A stretch of 13,031 nt of DNA from contig DHJA01000135.1 of assembly GCA_002404095.1 (NCBI GenBank), positions 1 through 13,031 on the forward strand, given 5' to 3'. Below the pieces are notes generated by a model. It saw nothing but the letters and a program-made list of their open reading frames with translations. It searched no databases and was not told the DNA's origin. Source of the DNA: Planctomycetaceae bacterium UBA4732. GTDB lineage: Bacteria > Planctomycetota > Planctomycetia > Gemmatales > Gemmataceae. The position numbers were made by a program, and so were the translations under genes. Within the stretch, counting starts at the first letter, position 1. Every line of letters begins with the position of its first letter. Below, piece by piece: positions 11,319 through 13,031 of the stretch.

Positions 11319-11713
11319 AGCCCGTGGCATTCCATCCGGCCGCCCAAGGCGAGGTCGAGGAGGCCGCCGCCCGCTACGAGGCCCAACGGGATGGCTTGGG
11401 CCAAGAGTTTCACCCCGAGTTCGAGGCGGCCCTGAGGCGCATCGTCCAGAACCCGCAAATGTACGGGGTCGAACTCGGCGAGTTCCGCGCCTGCTCACTG
11501 AGGCGGTTCCCCTACATCATCTTCTACATCGATCTCGAAGATCGGCTCTGGCGGAGCGAAATCCATGAGCAGCGAAGGCGTTCGCTTCTTACAGCAGGTG
11601 CGCGAAGCCGTCGCGGAGGGCAACCGTACCGCCAGCGCGCCGCCCCTCGACCCGCGCGGCGCCGTCGGCTACCAAGGCGCCGGCGCCGACCCGGTCGCTC
11701 GCTTCCGCGTTGA
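11315..11713 (+). CDS. RelE/ParE-family toxin with lost or replaced C-terminus
   Basis: The start is GTG at 11315, overlapping the antitoxin stop, followed by KPVAFHPAAQGEVEEAAARY. The fold is recognisable to about residue 79: the two N-terminal helices, the helical RIVQNP turn, and LRRFPYIIFYIDLEDRLW, which matches the central strands of RelE/ParE toxins. The expected last strand and C-terminal tail (usually an AxxHxRRRPGYW-like ending) are absent. Instead the frame runs past 11565 into an arginine-rich tail that is an out-of-frame reading of the LUD gene. Total length is 132 residues against roughly 95-100 for the family. It may be inactive, leaving the antitoxin alone. The coordinates given follow the open frame; the native part ends near 11550. 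Confidence 0.72.
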   Translation: MKPVAFHPAAQGEVEEAAARYEAQRDGLGQEFHPEFEAALRRIVQNPQMYGVELGEFRACSLRRFPYIIFYIDLEDRLWRSEIHEQRRRSLLTAGARSRRGGQPYRQRAAPRPARRRRLPRRRRRPGRSLPR

Positions 11714-12284
11714 GTTTACCGCTGCGGGCGGTTTCCTTCACGTCGTCGCCGATCCGGCCGCCGCGAGCGAAATCGTGTTAACGCTGCTGCAAGAGCGATC
11801 TGTTCGCCGCGTACTACTTGACGCCGGCGCCGTCCTTGATTCATTAGACTTATCAGAGCAATTGAAGGTGGCCGGACTAGAAATTAGCTTCGCATCCTCG
11901 GGGAGCGCGGAACGCCGCGACGATTTCTTCGCCGCGGAGGCGGGAATCTCCGGCGTCGATTACCTCGTCGCCGAGACAGGCAGCCTCGTCCTGCTTTCGC
12001 GGCCTGAACAACCGCGGTCGCTCAGCCTGCTGCCGCCGTTACACATCGCCGTCGCGCACCACGACCAAATTTTGCCCGATCTTTTCGATCTTTTCGAGCC
12101 GGGATTGTGGGCGGAACCGGGCGGATTGCCGGCGTGCCTGTCGCTCATCACGGGGCCGAGCAAGACCGGCGACATTGAACTTCGGCTGGTGACCGGCGTT
12201 CACGGACCCGGCGAGGTGCATGTCGTCCTCATCGCCAAGACTTCGCCGCTCTATGCAGTATCCCGCGAAGCGGCCGGGCGATGA
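11565..12284 (+). CDS. lutC: LutC/YkgG-type LUD-domain protein (lactate utilisation protein C)
   Basis: A 239-residue LUD-domain protein. LutC works with the iron-sulfur proteins LutA and LutB in oxidation of L-lactate to pyruvate in the cytoplasm. Supporting blocks: N-terminal MSSEGVRFLQQVREAV; GVDYLVAETGSLVL (130-143); SLSLLPPLHIAV (152-163); TGPSKTGDIE (196-205); GVHGPGEVHVVL (211-222). The length matches single-domain LutC. GGAG lies 8 bases before the ATG. No lutA or lutB is beside it; the upstream neighbour is the toxin-antitoxin pair, whose toxin frame runs into this gene. It converges with the small secreted protein gene. Family confidence is high; physiological role without partners is uncertain. 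Confidence 0.88.
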   Translation: MSSEGVRFLQQVREAVAEGNRTASAPPLDPRGAVGYQGAGADPVARFRVEFTAAGGFLHVVADPAAASEIVLTLLQERSVRRVLLDAGAVLDSLDLSEQLKVAGLEISFASSGSAERRDDFFAAEAGISGVDYLVAETGSLVLLSRPEQPRSLSLLPPLHIAVAHHDQILPDLFDLFEPGLWAEPGGLPACLSLITGPSKTGDIELRLVTGVHGPGEVHVVLIAKTSPLYAVSREAAGR

Positions 12285-12322
12285 AAAGTCTTGTAGCGTC
12301 CGGGCATTTCTGTTGGCGGGTG

Positions 12323-12335
12323 AGGGGCGGCCCCT
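12323..12335. other. short perfect palindrome between convergent genes
   Basis: AGGGGCGGCCCCT can form a five-base-pair stem with a CGG loop in the 87-bp gap between the convergent lutC and small secreted protein genes. It lacks a T-tract, so a terminator role is weakly supported. Confidence 0.25.
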
Positions 12336-12371
12336 GCATCCAGGATAGACGCGAACTGCGGGGTCAGATAC

Positions 12372-12752
12372 TTAGGGCGCCGGCATCGGCTGCAGCTCCA
12401 GCTTGACGCCGCCGGCCGGGTCAGGGTTGACGTTGAACGCCTGGTCGGTCGGGCCGCCGGGGATGGCGCCCTGAAAAATGACCTTGTTGGGACGAAGACC
12501 GTCGTAAACCGTGATGACCTTGTTGCCCTGCATTGTGATGCCGGGCGTCGAATCGCCCGTCTTCAGCAAATACGGACGGTCGCGCCGCAAAACGCCGCGG
12601 ACGACGCAGGCCGCTTGCACGATGATCACCGCTTTGGTGTCGTTGCGGAAAAGCAACGTTTCGGCCCGCGCGCCGGCTGGAATCAAGCTCACGATCAGGA
12701 CGGCCAACAAGCCCGCGCCAATCTTGCCCAAATTGCGCAGGCTATATTTCAT
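12372..12752 (-). CDS. small secreted protein of unknown function
   Basis: A 126-residue exported protein not recognised as a named family. The N-terminus has a clear Sec signal: basic residues to 10, hydrophobic IGAGLLAVLIVSLIPAG (11-27), and cleavage after ARA at 30. The mature part looks beta-rich: TLLFRNDTKAVIIVQAACVV (32-51), then KVITVYDG and NKVIFQGAIPGG, ending in a proline-rich QPMPAP. A lone Cys at 49 is the only cysteine. AAGG lies 8 bases before the ATG. It converges with lutC and has 279 bp of non-coding sequence upstream. A periplasmic beta-sandwich is likely; function is unknown. Confidence 0.75.
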   Translation of the reverse strand: MKYSLRNLGKIGAGLLAVLIVSLIPAGARAETLLFRNDTKAVIIVQAACVVRGVLRRDRPYLLKTGDSTPGITMQGNKVITVYDGLRPNKVIFQGAIPGGPTDQAFNVNPDPAGGVKLELQPMPAP

Positions 12753-12973
12753 GGCAACGACCTTGTCCTATTTCAGGTAACGCCGACCGAGTCCCTCACA
12801 AATCCTGTGCGAACACTCTGACGCCGGCTCGCGGAAAGAATGCGCGGTCCACAGAGTACTTGCGCAGGAAATTGGCGGCGATGCCTGGAAGTCGCCCCCC
12901 CCCGTAACGCTATCGCGTTTCCGCCGTTGGAGCAAGAAGAATCTGCGGTATAGCTTTCGATTCCGGCAGTTCG

Positions 12974-13031
12974 AGGGCGGGGAAACCCCGCCCCTACCGC
13001 CGCCGCCGTAGGGGCGGGGGTTTCCCGCCCT
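12974..13031. repeat. nested GC-rich REP-like palindrome at window end
   Basis: Arms at 12974-12997 and 13008-13031 are near reverse complements around a 10-base CGCCGCCGCC spacer. Each arm is itself a hairpin: in the left arm GGGCGGGG and CCCCGCCC flank AAA. The two arms differ only by one-base shifts in G and C runs. TAGGGGCGGGG-type palindromes are common dispersed intergenic repeats in high-GC bacteria. The element may continue beyond the window. The rest of 12753-12973 shows no gene that I can support. Confidence 0.75.

Noticed and set aside
12895..12903. Run of nine C residues
   Set aside because: It is in non-coding sequence with no sign of phase variation of a gene; it may also be a sequencing length error.

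Overview
The window most resembles planctomycete DNA. The strongest sign is a TIGR02999-type ECF sigma factor just upstream of a very large transmembrane Ser/Thr kinase with formylglycine-generating-enzyme-like and leucine-rich-repeat sensor domains, a pairing typical of Planctomycetes. DUF1080 proteins, secreted PQQ-like propellers and a Gfo/Idh/MocA oxidoreductase fit that group and also Acidobacteria/Verrucomicrobia. Assignment to a phylum is inference; there is no rRNA or tRNA here.

Layout. Positions 4-702 (+) hold the 3' part of a secreted DUF1080 (3-keto-disaccharide hydrolase family) gene. It converges on a long minus-strand series that reads from right to left: ECF sigma factor (10534-9959), 1209-residue kinase (9823-6194), sugar-phosphate isomerase/epimerase-like TIM barrel (6126-5203), Gfo/Idh/MocA oxidoreductase (5095-3959), and two paralogous secreted PQQ-type beta-propellers (3968-2313 and 2316-772). 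The last three genes overlap one another and are probably translationally coupled. Divergent from the sigma gene on the plus strand are a small tail-anchored coiled-coil protein (10714-11022), an addiction-module antitoxin (11091-11318), a RelE/ParE toxin whose 3' end appears lost (11315-11713), and a complete LutC/LUD-domain gene (11565-12284). A small secreted protein of unknown function (12752-12372, minus) closes the gene content.

How the genes may work together. DUF1080 proteins, Gfo/Idh/MocA oxidoreductases and xylose-isomerase-like TIM barrels recur together in pathways that oxidise sugars at C3 and cleave the resulting 3-keto-glycosides. The kinase itself carries a DUF1080 domain on the far side of its membrane segment. 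An attractive but unproven reading is that the sigma/kinase pair senses a saccharide and controls the downstream catabolic and propeller genes.

Non-coding structure. A 23-bp inverted repeat with five copies of a 10-bp motif lies between the sigma gene and the small membrane-protein gene (10568-10657). An imperfect palindrome built from an 8-bp unit lies between isomerase and oxidoreductase (5121-5190). A nested GC-rich REP-like palindrome ends the window (12974-13031). A 72-bp coding repeat encodes the LRR array (6371-6874). No CRISPR array, insertion sequence, tRNA or rRNA was seen, and no gene-free stretch exceeds 300 bases.
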